64,000 bases of DNA from Petunia secreta (taxonomy: Eukaryota > Streptophyta > Magnoliopsida > Solanales > Solanaceae). Position 1 is the stretch's first letter, and each line of letters opens with the position of its first letter. This document shows, piece after piece, positions 24,191 through 35,517 of this stretch. The stretch spans positions 8,680,001 through 8,744,000 of the forward strand of contig JARKIP010000033.1 in NCBI GenBank assembly GCA_029990175.1, in the 5' to 3' direction. The position numbers and the translations under genes are program-made. Below the pieces are notes generated by a model that was not told the DNA's origin, did no database searches, and worked only from the letters and a program-made list of their open reading frames with translations.

Positions 24191-24927
24191 CATAAAATAT
24201 TACCTATCGACATCTAATTTTTTCCTGATATTTCGATAATCAGTTATATTTGATTAAAAGACATGATGTTAATTTTTCAAACAAATTTGCATACATTTAT
24301 TTATGTAATCCTTTAAAAATAATCCACTACATATTAAATAACTATCTCATAGTGGCTATATTATTTACCAGTCCATTTTAGGTCATTTCTTACATATATG
24401 TATCATACATGCCTAATTGTGAAAATAATTATGGCACTAGTATATTTAATTGCAAAAAATTTCACCTAGTGCCCTCAATAAGCCTTGGTCTTACCTAATT
24501 GCCCCCACTTACAAATGTTTTAAATAATTGCCCTCCACATCATACCCCCTTATGAAAGGACTATTTTGCCCCCAACTTGTATTAATTCACGCTGAAGGTT
24601 TCCTTCTCTCTTTTCCCATTCCTGGCCTCCTTCTTTCTTCACGCTGAAAGATTTCCTTCTCTCTTTCCTCATTCCTGGCCTCCTTCTTTCTTCTTTTTGT
24701 GCTAGAAATTTGGGTTTTTTTTTCTTGTGTTTGCTTGATTCCAGTGATTTGAAGGTTTTTATTGCCTATGGCTATTAGATATTCATGTTTTGGATAGAGC
24801 TTAAATTTTGGGATGATTGTTGAATTAAGTTTGAGCTTCGCTTGTTTTTGGTTAATTACGGTGATTTGAAGGTTTTTACTAGTTAAAGCTATTAGATTTT
24901 CTTGTTGCTTATTGTTTAGAGCTTAAA

Positions 24928-25330
24928 GTCTTGGCCATGGCCAAGAGTTGCATAGAATTTTTCTTCAAGTTGGTTATTGCATTAACTTTTAAAGTCTTGA
25001 CTATTGCCAATATTTGCAAAGATGTTCCGTGTAAGTTGTCGCTTCCAGCAGCACTTAGAGTCTTGGCTATTGCCAAGAGTTGCAAAGACTTTGTCTGCAA
25101 GTTGTTCACTGCAGTAGAGGAAAAAGTCTTGGCAATTGCCAATACTTTTAGAGATTTTCAGTGTAAAGTCCCCCTTGCACCAGAACTTAAAATCTTGGCT
25201 ATGGCCAAGAGTTTCTGCAAGTTTGTCACTGCAGTACAGGTAAAAGTGTTGGCAATTGCCAATATGTAGAGACTAGTTCTACAAGTTGCCCCTCCCACTA
25301 GAGTTTAAAGTGTTGCCTATTGTCTATAGT
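24928..25330 (+). repeat. 66-bp palindrome-centred array, left arm of element A
   Basis: Core palindromes occur at 24930 (CTTGGCCATGGCCAAG, a perfect 16-bp palindrome), 24995, 25062, 25128, 25194, 25248 and about 25311, spaced mostly 65-67 bp. The spacer contains TGCAAAGACTTTGTCTGCAA-type text. The 22-codon period keeps frames open on both strands (112 codons plus, 77 codons minus), giving VLAIAKSCKDF-type repeat peptides that I do not regard as proteins. Confidence 0.85.
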
Positions 25331-25369
25331 TGTAGAGACTTTTTTCTGTAATTTATTTTTTTCATCAGT

Positions 25370-26980
25370 CATGCATTCTGTAGTTGTTGCTGTGTTTTTC
25401 AGTTGTCTTTGCTTTTGGCCTGTTGACTTTGAATTATGGTAATGACATAGGAATTTTTCTGCATATTAATCATGAGTTCATGATGGCACTTCGTGATGTA
25501 TGTTTCCTTGTCTTTACTTGTTGTTTTGTTATCATACTATTTTTGTAATTTTATTTGTTGAATATGCATATTTTATCTTTTGTTCCTATAGGAAGGAGAT
25601 CAAAATTTTAAGTTGGAGCACTGGTTTGATTCCAAAGGTTCTTGGGGTGGTGATGTGAAGTATATGGCCTTTTCATTATTATTTCATTGTTTTGTTATTA
25701 TGTGTTGTCATTGTTGTTTTTTAAAATTTTTCAGGTAATGGATATTGAATCTTCAATCTCCTGATCCTGATCATGCACATTTTGATGTGGTTGATGCTTT
25801 TATATGTCAGCCCAGATCTTCTGATGAATTCCAAGGCAAAAATGTGATGTGGGCGATGAATTTCTAAATTTTCGTTTGTTATCTTCGTCGCAAGATGATA
25901 TGTGTAATAGTCCAAATGAGACTATTAGTACTACAAAAGAGTTAGAGAAAGTTGTTGAGTAGTTTTTAATTATATGTATTTCGTATTTACCGTGTTTTTT
26001 GTGTTTATGTAAACAAGTACACTTGGATGTTTGATATTTTGTTATTTTAAAGACTGAAGTTGCTTTGAATCGGATGAACTGGAAGTATTGGCAATTGCAC
26101 GACTTCAAGGCATTTTAGTTGTTGTGGGGTGAACACATTAAGACTTGAATTCTAGTTAATTAATTCCAACTCTAATATTATATAATTAATTTAAAATGAT
26201 AAATAATTCATGGAGGGTTGTGCTGGTAATGAGTTGCCAAGACTTTGTGTCAATTTAGTTGTCAATATTATTGCCTATGACAAGACATCAAGGCAAGTTA
26301 ACTATTTCTAATATTAAAGTCGATAAATAAGTTTTGGTAGGAAATATCTTACCCTTTGCCAAGACTTTACGTCAAGTTAAATTGAATTGGTTATCTCTAT
26401 GAGTGTGAAGTCTTGGCTATTGCCAATAGTTTAGTTTATTGATAATATTAAATTTCCAATCACATTTGATTTTTAAAAATATTTATAATCAATAAGTGTC
26501 ATTCCTTTTGATGCAACACCATGCTATGGTCAGCTTCATTCACAAAGAAGCGAGATTTTCTGACATGTCATTCCTTTTAATAACTTCTATTATGAAGCAT
26601 GATTTTCTGAAATTCTCATCATTTTTCAGCAGAAACATGCAAGTCGTAAGTTCTTGATCATTTGCTACCATCATTCCTCTGCACCTTTCGAGATTTGTGT
26701 CAAACCTTATCTTTACTTCAGTTTCAGCAGTGTTGATGGTTAGAGCATTACAAATTTTTTTTCTAAATGTGTGGTAGCTTATACCGAAGTATCAACTTTA
26801 TATCATGGTTGATGTATTTGCTGTTTGCATCCCAATTCCCATTATAAGCTATATAAATGCAGCGAGTCGCCATAGTGGTAATCCTGCACATAATCAAGAC
26901 AAATAATATGCTTTAATAGAAGCAGGATCATGGGTAAAAATGTTGCCCTTTTCTGGGCTTAAGGTCGTGTAAAGAAGTCT
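25370..26980 (+). other. Interior of element A, no gene recognised
   Basis: AT-rich. Short stretches look gene-like: the 25591-25660 block reads EGDQNFKLEHWFDSKGSWGG after a pyrimidine-rich TATAG, and another TTTTTCAG lies at 25728-25735. This could be a captured gene fragment with introns, or the ruin of a transposase. No domain could be named. Isolated palindrome cores (GTCTTGGCTATTGCC near 26408) also appear. Confidence 0.35.
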
Positions 26981-26989
26981 CTCTTAGGT

Positions 26990-27610
26990 ACCTATTGCAC
27001 CAGAGCTGCAACTCTTGGCAATAGCCAAGACTTGGAGAGACTTTGTCTGCAACCCCCCCCCCCCCTCCCATCCCCAATAGTAACAGTCTTTAAGTGTTGG
27101 CAATAGGCAAGAAGTCTCTCCTAGGTGCGTATTGAACCAGAGCTGCAACTCTTGGCAATAGCCAAGACTTGCAGAGATTTTGTGTGCATGCCCCTCAAAG
27201 CAACAGTCTGAAAGTCTTGGCAATAGCCAAGAAGTTTCTCCTAGGTGCTTATTCAACCAGAGTTGCAACTCTTGGCAATAGCCAAAACTTGCAGAGACTT
27301 TGTCTGCAAGTTCTCTACAAGTCCCCGATAGCAACAGGTCTGAAAGTCTTTGCAATAGCCAAGAAGTCTCTGTTTTGTGCTTATTGAACCAGAGCTACAA
27401 GTACCCCATTGCAACAGGTCTTTAAGTCTTGGCAATAGGGAAGAAGTGTCTACAAGGACCCCATTGCATCAGAGCTGTAAGTCTTGGCTATAGCCCCTCA
27501 TTGCAATAGGGTTGAAAGTCTTAGCAATAGACAATAGACAATAACTTTGTACAAGCCTCCCATTGCACCAGAGCTTAAACTATTGTCAATAAGCCAAGAC
27601 TTTCCAGAAT
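26990..27610 (+). repeat. Palindrome-centred array, right arm of element A
   Basis: CTTGGCAATAGCCAAG and variants recur near 27013, 27095, 27151, 27218, 27272, 27345 and 27428, with the spacer words CAGAGCTGCAACT and AGAAGTCTCTCCTAGGTG. The spacing is less regular than in the left arm. A run of 14 C interrupts it at 27054-27067. Confidence 0.8.
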
Positions 27611-28058
27611 TGATAGATTTTGTTTTTTTTTTTTATGAAAGTGCATATTACAATTACTGTAATCAATATAATGTCATGTGTTTTGTGATAATTATGAATA
27701 GAAACCATATCTCATTTGGTTTATATAGAATTTTAACCAAAGTTAAGCATAATATAAATGAAATTATAACTGTTAGTAAAATTTAATAGCAATTTGAAGA
27801 AATCTTACAGTGAACCTTTGCTTGAACGGAGCAATCTCTGAAAGGAATGGGGCTTTAGGGTTGTTGTGATCGCGTGAATACTGAAACGGAAGGGGATGGA
27901 CTGTGCGCGTCTTTTTATTGGTTTGTAGAGGGTATTTTGGTCCGAAAAAAGTTTCATTAAACTAGTGAGGGCATTTTTGCTAAATATTTGTTAGTGAGGG
28001 CAATTTGGCAAACCATGGCTTCCCGTAGCATATTTTTGCAATTCAGCCTATTTAATTG

Positions 28059-29541
28059 GGTGTGTCCATTAATTTTGTTAGAGGTCATCTATTTCTATTT
28101 GTGCTAAATTATATTGTCCATGACTACTTATGTCTAGGTATTATTGTTATTATCTTAAAGTTCCTTTATTTAATATATATTATGTTGATTTTTATTTACT
28201 CTTGATTTACTATCCTTTTCTTTTTCTTCAATATTCGTCTTTCTCCTACCTAATGGCTGGAATACTAGCTAGATGCATTCTCTTGCTAATGTACTATTTT
28301 AATTCTATATACTTTTTTTTAGTTTTTTTTCTTTTTATAAGATTCATGATCCCAGCTTTAATCTTCGACAATACATACTACTAGTTTTTCATTAACGTAT
28401 GCACATTTTTCTCATATCTCATGGCTTAACCTCTTATGCTCTCTACATTTCTTTTATCATGAAAACACTACTTCATTCTTCTTTATTTTATTTATTTACC
28501 AAAATTCATATTAAGAGCTTGTCTTGAAATTCTTATTTATTCAGGTTGTTTTTTGTTGCTTAATTCTTCGATGTTCTTGCATTTATTTGGTATACAACAA
28601 TATTTTTGTTTCTTTTGGTGCTATAAGCTAACGTTATATGTGTAGGAACATATGAGCGATTGCTATGAGTTGAAATATCAGCTAACAGGGGTAATCTCTC
28701 TTATTCTCCCTTTTTTTTACCATGTTAAAAGAGGCTTAAATCAAAACTCATTCAAACTTAGACTGTTTCTGCAATAGCAGAAACCTGAAGCTTAATTTAC
28801 AGTTGGACTGTTTCTGTAAAACTTTACTTTCTGGAAATTACCGTAAGATTATATTTGATTTTTCAGAAGGGCAAGAGTGCAACTTGAATGTTGAAAACTA
28901 AACCTTTTTTTTTATTAGAGCTTAAATTGCTGACTTAAAGGTAAGCCAATTCTTCGCAAACTTGATTTTAAGAAATTTATATACATTTTTATATATTTTC
29001 TTCAAATTAATTAATAACTTGTGAGAGATTTTAGAACTTTGAAAGTCAAGTCCTTTAAATCATATCATATTCTTTTTAAAATTATAAGTCTATTCACCTA
29101 TTACAATATCTATGAATATTTTCTAAATATCATACATATATGTTAATCTTAAGCTTATTTGTCTGTTATAATATTTACTAGTATTTTTAATATATTGCAT
29201 ATGCTCTCTACTTTATATACATATAAATGTTCTTTTTTTTTTCAATGCGACCTCACATTAAAGTTGCCACCAAAGTTAAAGGTATGTGACGAACAATGTC
29301 CCAATGACATCCTTTAGTAGCGCACATTTTTTAAGCACTTATTTTCTCCATGTTTTTTATGTTTGTCTCTTGAGAATCTTACGTCCATTGGAGAAAATAT
29401 GTAATGCCTTAATAATTTTTTAATTATTAGTTTAGGCTAATTTTGCAGGTTTGTGGCTATAAGTGAAAATATTGATGCAGTTAGGTCTGCTTCCGCAAAA
29501 TAGTAGACTTGCTCTCCGTGCGAAATGTCCTTCTAGATGGC
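28059..29541. other. AT-rich spacer between the inverted elements
   Basis: No gene or known repeat seen. It would form the loop if the two elements paired as an inverted repeat. Short frames (28130-28384) are low-complexity. Confidence 0.4.
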
Positions 29542-29551
29542 CGAATTTCAG

Positions 29552-30998
29552 GGTGGATTTGCAAAAATATGACACGGGAAGCTTTGGTTTGCCAAAATAC
29601 CCTCATTAGCAGATGTTTAGCAAAAATTCCCTCATTAGTTTAATGAAACTTTTTTCGGACCAAAATACCCCTACAAATCAGTAAAAAGACGCACCCCATT
29701 CCCCTCCCTTCCTTTTGTCCATTCACGCTATCAAGAAAACCATAAAATTCCATTCCTTTTATAGATTGCTTTGTTCAAGAGAAGATTCAACGTAAGATTT
29801 CTTCAAGTTGCAAGGGTAAAGTTCTCTACAACTATTGCCAAGAGTTTAAGTTTTGCTGCAAAGACTGAAAAATCTGTAAAGTATTGGAAATAGCTAAGAC
29901 TTTAAACTCTACTGCAATGAGAGGCTGTGTAGAGACTTCTTGCCTATTGCCAAGACTTTAAGCCCTGTTGCCATGGTCTCTACAACTACAGAAAAAGTCT
30001 CTACAACTATTGCCAATAGCCAACACTTTAAATTCCAGTGGAAGGGGGAACTTGTACAAATAGTCTCTGCAAGTATTGACAATTGCAAGAATTTTAAACT
30101 CTAGTGGAAGGAGCAACTTGTACAAATAGTCTCTGCAAGGATTGACAATTGCCAAGACGTTTACCTATATTGTAATGCAAAACTTGCAGAGAAAGTCTCT
30201 GCAACTCTTGGCAATAGCCAAGACATTAAGTTCTGGCAAAGGGGACCTTACACTAAAAATCTCTAAGAGTATTGGCAATTGCCAAGACTTCTGCCTCTGC
30301 TGCAGTGAACAAGTTGGAGACAAAGTCTCTGCAACTCTTGGCAATAGCCAAGACTTTAAGTTCTGGTAAGGGGGACCTTACACTAAAAGACTCTTAGAGT
30401 ATTGGCAATTGCCAAGACTTCTACCTCTACTGCAGTGAACAAGTTGGAGACAAAGTCTTTGCAACTCTTGGCAATAGCCAAGACTCTAAATTTTGGTGGA
30501 AGCGACAACTTACACAGAACATCTCTGTAAGTATTGGCAATAGCAAAGACTTTAAGCTCTACTGCAATAAGCAACTTGTAGAGAAAGTCTATGAAAGTCT
30601 TGGCCATGGTTAAGATTTTAAGCTCTATGCAAAACATGAATATCTAATAGCCATTGGTAATAAAAACCTTCAAATCACTGGATTCAAGCAAAACACAAGA
30701 AAAAAATCCCAAATTTCTAGCACACAAATAAGAATGAAGGAGGCCAGGAATGGGGAAAGAGCAAAGGAAATCTTTCAGCATGAATTAAACAAGTTGGGGC
30801 CACACAAAAAAGAAAGAAAGAGGCCAGGAATGGGAAAAGAGAGAACGAAACCTTCAGCGTGAATTAACACAAGTTGGCGGGTAAAATAGTCCTTTCATAA
30901 GGGGGAGTATGATGTGGAGGGCATTTACTTAAAACATTTGTAAGTGGGGGCAATTAGGTAAGACCATGTCTTATTGAGGGCACTAGGTGAAACTTTTT
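29552..30998 (-). mobile_element. Mutator-like element B, inverted relative to A, 10-bp target duplication
   Basis: CGAATTTCAG at 29542-29551 is repeated at 30999-31008. The left end GGTGGATTTGCAAAAATATG corresponds to the right end of A in reverse complement; the right end (reverse complement AAAAAGTTTCACCTAGTGC) corresponds to the left end of A. The blocks around TTCACGCTGAAGGTTTC and CATTCCTGGCCTCC are shared at matching distances. Element B lacks the interior of A and consists of ends plus the repeat array, 1447 bp in all. Confidence 0.78.
29825..30620 (-). repeat. 66-bp palindrome-centred array of element B
   Basis: About 13 units. Cores at 30207, 30271, 30337, 30401, 30467, 30533 and 30599 are 64-66 bp apart. 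Two core types alternate, CTTGGCAATAGCCAAG and ATTGGCAATTGCCAAG, so the higher-order period is about 130 bp. The second type contains a perfect 14-bp palindrome TTGGCAATTGCCAA. Confidence 0.88.
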
Positions 30999-31008
30999 CG
31001 AATTTCAG

Positions 31009-31387
31009 AATTGCCCGTGTGTACAGAATAGCATACAAATTTTGCATAGGAGCCACTTCTGACTGGGTTAATCAAGCAGTAGCCCACGCGCACAAATTCA
31101 TTGAAAAAGTAGCCTGATCCGAAAAAGTCCCAGTATTTATACTGGGACTTTGAACTATGGAACTTTTAAATATGAATCCCAGCGTGAGCTACCAAGGATC
31201 AAAATTACACTGCTAATCATCCAAACAACTTGATGCCTCAAACAAAAATTTAGCAAGTAAATCACAGCTGATCCTAAAAGAACTAACTTGAGCCATGACA
31301 ACTGTAAAGCAATCTGCCTCATTGTTGTTCTACTAACTTTGATGGTCTGAAACACAACTCCAACTATAAAACACATCATGACAATTG
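31009..31387. other. Spacer, host sequence of the Tat1 insertion
   Basis: Left flank of Tat1. A minus-strand open stretch here is hydrophobic and not recognised. The inverted words AGTCCCAGTATTTATACTGGGACTT at 31126-31150 form a short palindrome around a TTTATA. Confidence 0.4.
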
Positions 31388-32046
31388 TGTTTAACCTAAA
31401 TCCGGTTTTAGACCAATTAACAATTAAATTTATGTTTGCGGAGTCACGATCAATAGTTGAGATTAAGAATTCATACGATGAATAAAATGATACTAATTCA
31501 GGACATGCAAAGTAAAATATAAGCAGGAGTAAAGAGAGGTAGACGTATCGTATCCTTCGTCTCCGGAGAGAGTTGGTCGATGTCCACCCTTCAGATGAAT
31601 TAATCACTAAAAATTGTAATCGAAATAAAGAGTATGTCTGAACAAGAGAGAACGCTCTTTTATTGATAATGTAGACAGGAAGTAAAAGTTGTCACAACTG
31701 GTTAAAAGAAGTGCTATTTATAGACTTGAGGGACGCCTGTTGGGATTGTGCTTAGCCGTTGGGTGTGGAACTTATCCGGATGAGTAACCGTCAGGCACCC
31801 ATTCGGGGAAGTTATAACCGCTAGGCTGCAGTTATTGCCGTAACGATCATTTAATGAATGATCGCGTACGGTAATTCCGGTAAATGCCCGTTTAAACCAT
31901 GCCTGCTACTGAGACGCTTCGTGATTGTCTTGGGTCTGCCCGTGGGAAACGTCTGCTCGATGAATGTCTGCCCGATGAATGTCTGTCCGTGCCTCGTGGA
32001 AGACACGTGTCATCCTTTAAAGTCCAGTCAGCTTTTATCCAATACA
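31388..32046 (-). repeat. 3' LTR of Tat1
   Basis: On the minus strand it starts TGTATTGG and ends GGTTAAACA. Length is 659 bp, equal to the other LTR. A minus-strand TATA box lies at 31714-31722. Confidence 0.95.
31714..31722 (-). promoter_or_regulatory. TATA box in Tat1 3' LTR
   Basis: TATAAATAG on the minus strand, about 325 bp from the LTR start, is the expected U3 promoter element. The 5' LTR copy has the same sequence. Confidence 0.7.
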
Positions 32047-32066
32047 GATAGTCCCCGCACTTCTCG
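32047..32066 (-). other. Polypurine tract of Tat1
   Basis: On the minus strand GAAGTGCGGGGACTATC directly precedes the TG of the 3' LTR. A purine-rich GTGCGGGGACT stretch in this place fits plus-strand priming in Tat elements. Two pyrimidines near the end make it imperfect. Confidence 0.65.
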
Positions 32067-32491
32067 GGCAGAGTATCTGTCCGAGGAGTGGATATGAATT
32101 TCGGCGGGAGTTCCTTGTAAACTTTTGTCTCCATATGATGTAATCCTGATGACGTATGAATCCTGCCAGATAAGTGATAAGCCCTTATGCCATGCGCATT
32201 AAATGCGCCGTATGAAAAAGCAACCGCAGCTGGCACGTCTGTTGAGTTGCAGGTTTTTCTGAAGTGACTGCTGCGTATTCCAAGGGTGCAGAGTAATGAT
32301 TTTGACCGTCTCTTAGCCACGTGCGCACGTCGCCGTTTGATTGAGAGGCGACTGCTGCCCTTCAGAGTAATGATGGTATTCATAAAGTTTTGATTAGCCC
32401 TATGTTTCCTTTGACGGCTGGATCTGATCGTAGGTTGCCCGATAACCTCCACGTGTTCTAGAGGGGAGTTAGGGATTTGCACCTTGATACC

Positions 32492-32499
32492 TATAAATA
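32492..32499 (+). promoter_or_regulatory. TATA box of the antisense gene
   Basis: CCTATAAATAGGG lies about 126 bp before the ATG at 32618, on the plus strand and outside the LTR. The position suits a start of transcription near 32525, leaving a leader of about 90 bases. This would give the antisense gene its own promoter. Confidence 0.65.
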
Positions 32500-32617
32500 G
32501 GGATTCATTTGACGAGAATCCTTTTACTTGCTTGTAATTCCTCTGCACTGTTGCTTAGAAAATTTCCAATATCGGCTTTTGATTTTCCCTTTGCAACTTC
32601 ACTTTTCACTCGTAATC

Positions 32618-35517
32618 ATGTCTTCAAGATCCAGGAGAAATCAGGGCTCCGATATTGCTGGTAGCTCTACGGCCACTCCTAGGCCGCGGGCCGCTCAAGC
32701 CACTGCTGTGGAAATAATCCCCAAAAAATGGGGTGAGCTCGAGGCGGATTGCAATATCAACTCCTTCCATAATAGGGAAGGAGACACACGCAATTGGCCG
32801 GCGTATAGGTTCAAGTCGGGGATCACGAAGGAGGTGATCCCTCACGTGAGGTTGGATTGTAATTGGGACGAGGAAATCCCCCTTGCTCCGGTTTTTGAAG
32901 AGGAGAACATTACTTCCCACCGGGCTGGGTGGACGGCTATGGGTACCTACCCTTTCACGGTAGGATGCAAGCTGCCCCTGCACCCCGTGCTAGAGAGGCT
33001 GTGCAGGGAGTACCTCCTCTGCCCGGGGCAGTTGAGCCCCAGCATATTTAGGACGGTTACACTTCTGGATTGGTTTGCGACAGAGACCGATCAGTCTTTT
33101 GAGTACAAGCATTTTATTTCCCTGTATAGTATTCAGATTTTTAAGGACGGCTACGTCAACGCCAGGATTCGTGGAAGCAAAGGCCTGGTGCGCAGTTCCG
33201 AGGATACCAATGACCGAGGCTGGGTGCACCGGTATCTGTTCGTGCGCTCCTCGGCTTTATCTTTCGCCGACAAGACATACCTTCCAGAAGTCTGGAACAA
33301 GACTCGTAAGTCCCCGAGTCTTTTCATACTCTATTTTATATATATATATATATATATATCTTCTTCTGACCTTTGTTCAACTTCTTCGTGCAGCGGCCAA
33401 GCAACCTTACGACGGGCTCATATCTGTTAACGAGCTGACGGCGTGGGTTGAGCCGATTTTGGAGAAGTTTGGACCAGAGAAGAGAGAATGGGCATTTTTT
33501 GCTTCTCACAATAGTTTGACTGTGAAGCACCACGGTGAGGATAATTTCCGTCTCCCCGATAATTCCTCTTCCTTGAATCCTCCTCATGTCTGACCGTTTT
33601 GTCTTTGTTGCAGGTTTGGGCACTTCGGGAAATTTCTTCCCCGCGCCTCCCCAAAACAGACCTACCGAGCCTATCGCTGACCCAGCTGCTGAGGCTGAGG
33701 CTATTCTAGCTTCGATAGGTGCTCTGCGCAGCAGGGAGGGGAGTGAAGAGCTTCTGTCAGATGGATTGGACTCCCTAAAGAGGAAAAGGAAGAGCCAGGG
33801 AGAGGGAGGAGCCCGGAAGAAGTCTGCTCGTAAGACTTCTGCGGCTTCCGTGGAGCCCTCATCAGCTGGTACGATCTTCCTCCTAGGGCCAGCGTCCCTG
33901 ATCCTGCCGAGATGAATGCTGAGGCAGCTGCTGAAGTCTCCGAGTCCGCGCGGGAAGAGAGTTTAGCCAAGGAGGTCATTTATATTTCGGATACTGAAAC
34001 CGAAACTGATGCTCCTCTTAGGCGAAGACCTCGCCTCCGCAGTGATGAGAGGAGAATCGAGAAGGAAGCTGCCCGTGCTCCGCCGGGGAGTCCCCGAGTT
34101 GGTGATTGGGAGGCGGTAGGTCCTTCCCGTGTGGACAAGGGAAAGAAGAAGGTAGGAGAAGAAGAAGAAGAAGAAGAGAGAGAAGTGAAAGAAGAAGAAG
34201 AAACTGGGGAAGAGGTTCCCCAAGAAAGCAGTCGAGATCCTCGTGTTTTTCGTTTTGAGGATCTTGAAAACGTGGCTGTTGAGGGGGGGGCCCCGGTGGG
34301 TCTTCGAGAGTGTGACACAATTGATCCTGGGGTGGAGAATGAATCTAACCTTTCAACCTCGAGGTTTGTTTGGCGGTCAGTTATTGGTAGCCAGACAGAA
34401 CTGAAGGACATCAGGGGGATTCGTTATAAATTCGGGCCCAATTATCCTGATGAACATGCTTGGGAGCCCAAGTACTGTGAAAGGAAGCATACTTTAAAGC
34501 TTGCCCCCGATGTTAACTTCATAACTGGGCCAAACGGCTTGGCTAAGGTGGTCTCTTCGTTCCTCGGTCACCGTGAAGAGTGGGTACTGAGGGATTTGAG
34601 CGATGAAGAATTAGCCTTCCAGATTGCCGCTGATTCTGCCCGAGTAAGTATCTTCTGTCCTTACGCTGGAACTACTTGGCTTCGGGCCTTTTAACTTTAA
34701 CCTGTTCTGTTTCCTTTTGCAGTCAAGCATGCTGGCCGCCGAGCTTATGTTCCGTTCCAGGATCAACAATGTTGACCAGGTGGTAGAAGTAAAGAAAGAA
34801 CTGCTGGAGACTCTGAAGGAAAACAAAGCCTTGGTTGAGCAGTGTGGTTTCCTTGGTGGAGAAGTGAGCCGGTTAACTGACGTTAACAACGAACGTCTTG
34901 AGCAAATTAGTGCTCTCACCAGGGAAAAGGACCTTCTTTTCGAAGAAAAGGAAGGGTTCGCACGTTCCACCCAGGAGTTGGAGAGATTGCTTGAGGACTG
35001 CCAAATTGCTTTGAGCAGAGCTAATGAAGACTGCGCGTCTCTTGAAATGGAGCTGCAGAGAGCCGGCGAGGGAACTGTCAAGGCCAGGGCTGATCTTCAG
35101 GCCGCCAAAGATCAGGTTGCTCAATTGATGAGCATTCAGACCACATTAACCAAGGATCTGGCCAACCTGCGGGATCAGTCCGAAATCAAAGCCAAGCTCG
35201 CCGCTCTTGAAGCCAAACGCATACTGCTCGTGCAGATCCAAACTGGCCAAGTGAATGTTGAGGAGATGCTGCAGACCACAAAAGGTGTTGTCCGCAGAAT
35301 AAGGCAAGCATTGAATCTCTCTCCTGTGGAGTCTGAAGGCAAAGATGAAGATGAGGATGAAGATGGAGATGAAGTTTCGTGGGACGAAGACAGAACTGAT
35401 GGAGCTGGTGCGTCGAGTTCTGGTCGTAGCCCAAATGTTGATGAACCTTCCCAATCTGTGATTGGAGTACTTTTTATTTTCCTTATTGTCTGGCGAGAGC
35501 CGGACTTGTTTGTTTGA
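32618..35517 (+). CDS. Antisense ORF of Tat1, four exons, one frameshift
   Basis: The ATG at 32618 begins MSSRSRRNQG. Exons inferred from GT-AG signals and frame are 32618-33305, 33394-33534, 33614-34643 and 34723-35517; introns are 88, 79 and 79 bp, and each join keeps the reading frame. The first part is a globular domain (GDTRNWPAYRF, LPLHPVLERLCREYLLCPGQ) found in many solanaceous element proteins of unknown function. Next come a Lys/Arg-rich KRKRKSQ stretch, a Glu-rich tract and a second globular part, and last a coiled coil (about 34740-35260) with an acidic tail. A one-base loss near 33870-33910 breaks exon 3. Function is unknown; nuclear location is suggested by the basic stretch. Confidence 0.7.

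Larger units (their letters stand above)
24453..28048 (+). mobile_element. Mutator-like element A, 3.6 kb, 10-bp target duplication
   Basis: Ten-base direct repeats TATTTAATTG at 24443-24452 and 28049-28058 flank the element. The right end, in reverse complement, is GGCTGAATTGCAAAAATATG; the left end is CAAAAAATTTCACCTAGTGC. Both ends carry diverged inverted terminal sequence with TTGCCCTCA(C/A) words. The same ends, inverted, bound element B. A 9-11 bp duplication with long degenerate inverted ends is the hallmark of the Mutator superfamily. No transposase was recognised, so it is probably non-autonomous. Confidence 0.72.

Noticed and set aside
24909..25269. 112-codon and 77-codon frames with repeated LAIAK words.
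   Set aside because: Both strands are open because of the 66-bp repeat; no start context, domain or conservation argues for a protein.
31155..31607. 150-codon minus-strand frame with hydrophobic segments.
   Set aside because: Its first half lies inside the Tat1 LTR (repeated at 42081-42332) and the frame crosses the LTR border; not a membrane protein gene.
31892..32548. 218-codon minus-strand frame.
   Set aside because: It crosses LTR, polypurine tract and leader of the antisense gene; no domain.
33963..34411. Ser/Arg-rich and Phe-rich minus-strand frames.
   Set aside because: Shadows of the Glu-rich part of the antisense gene.
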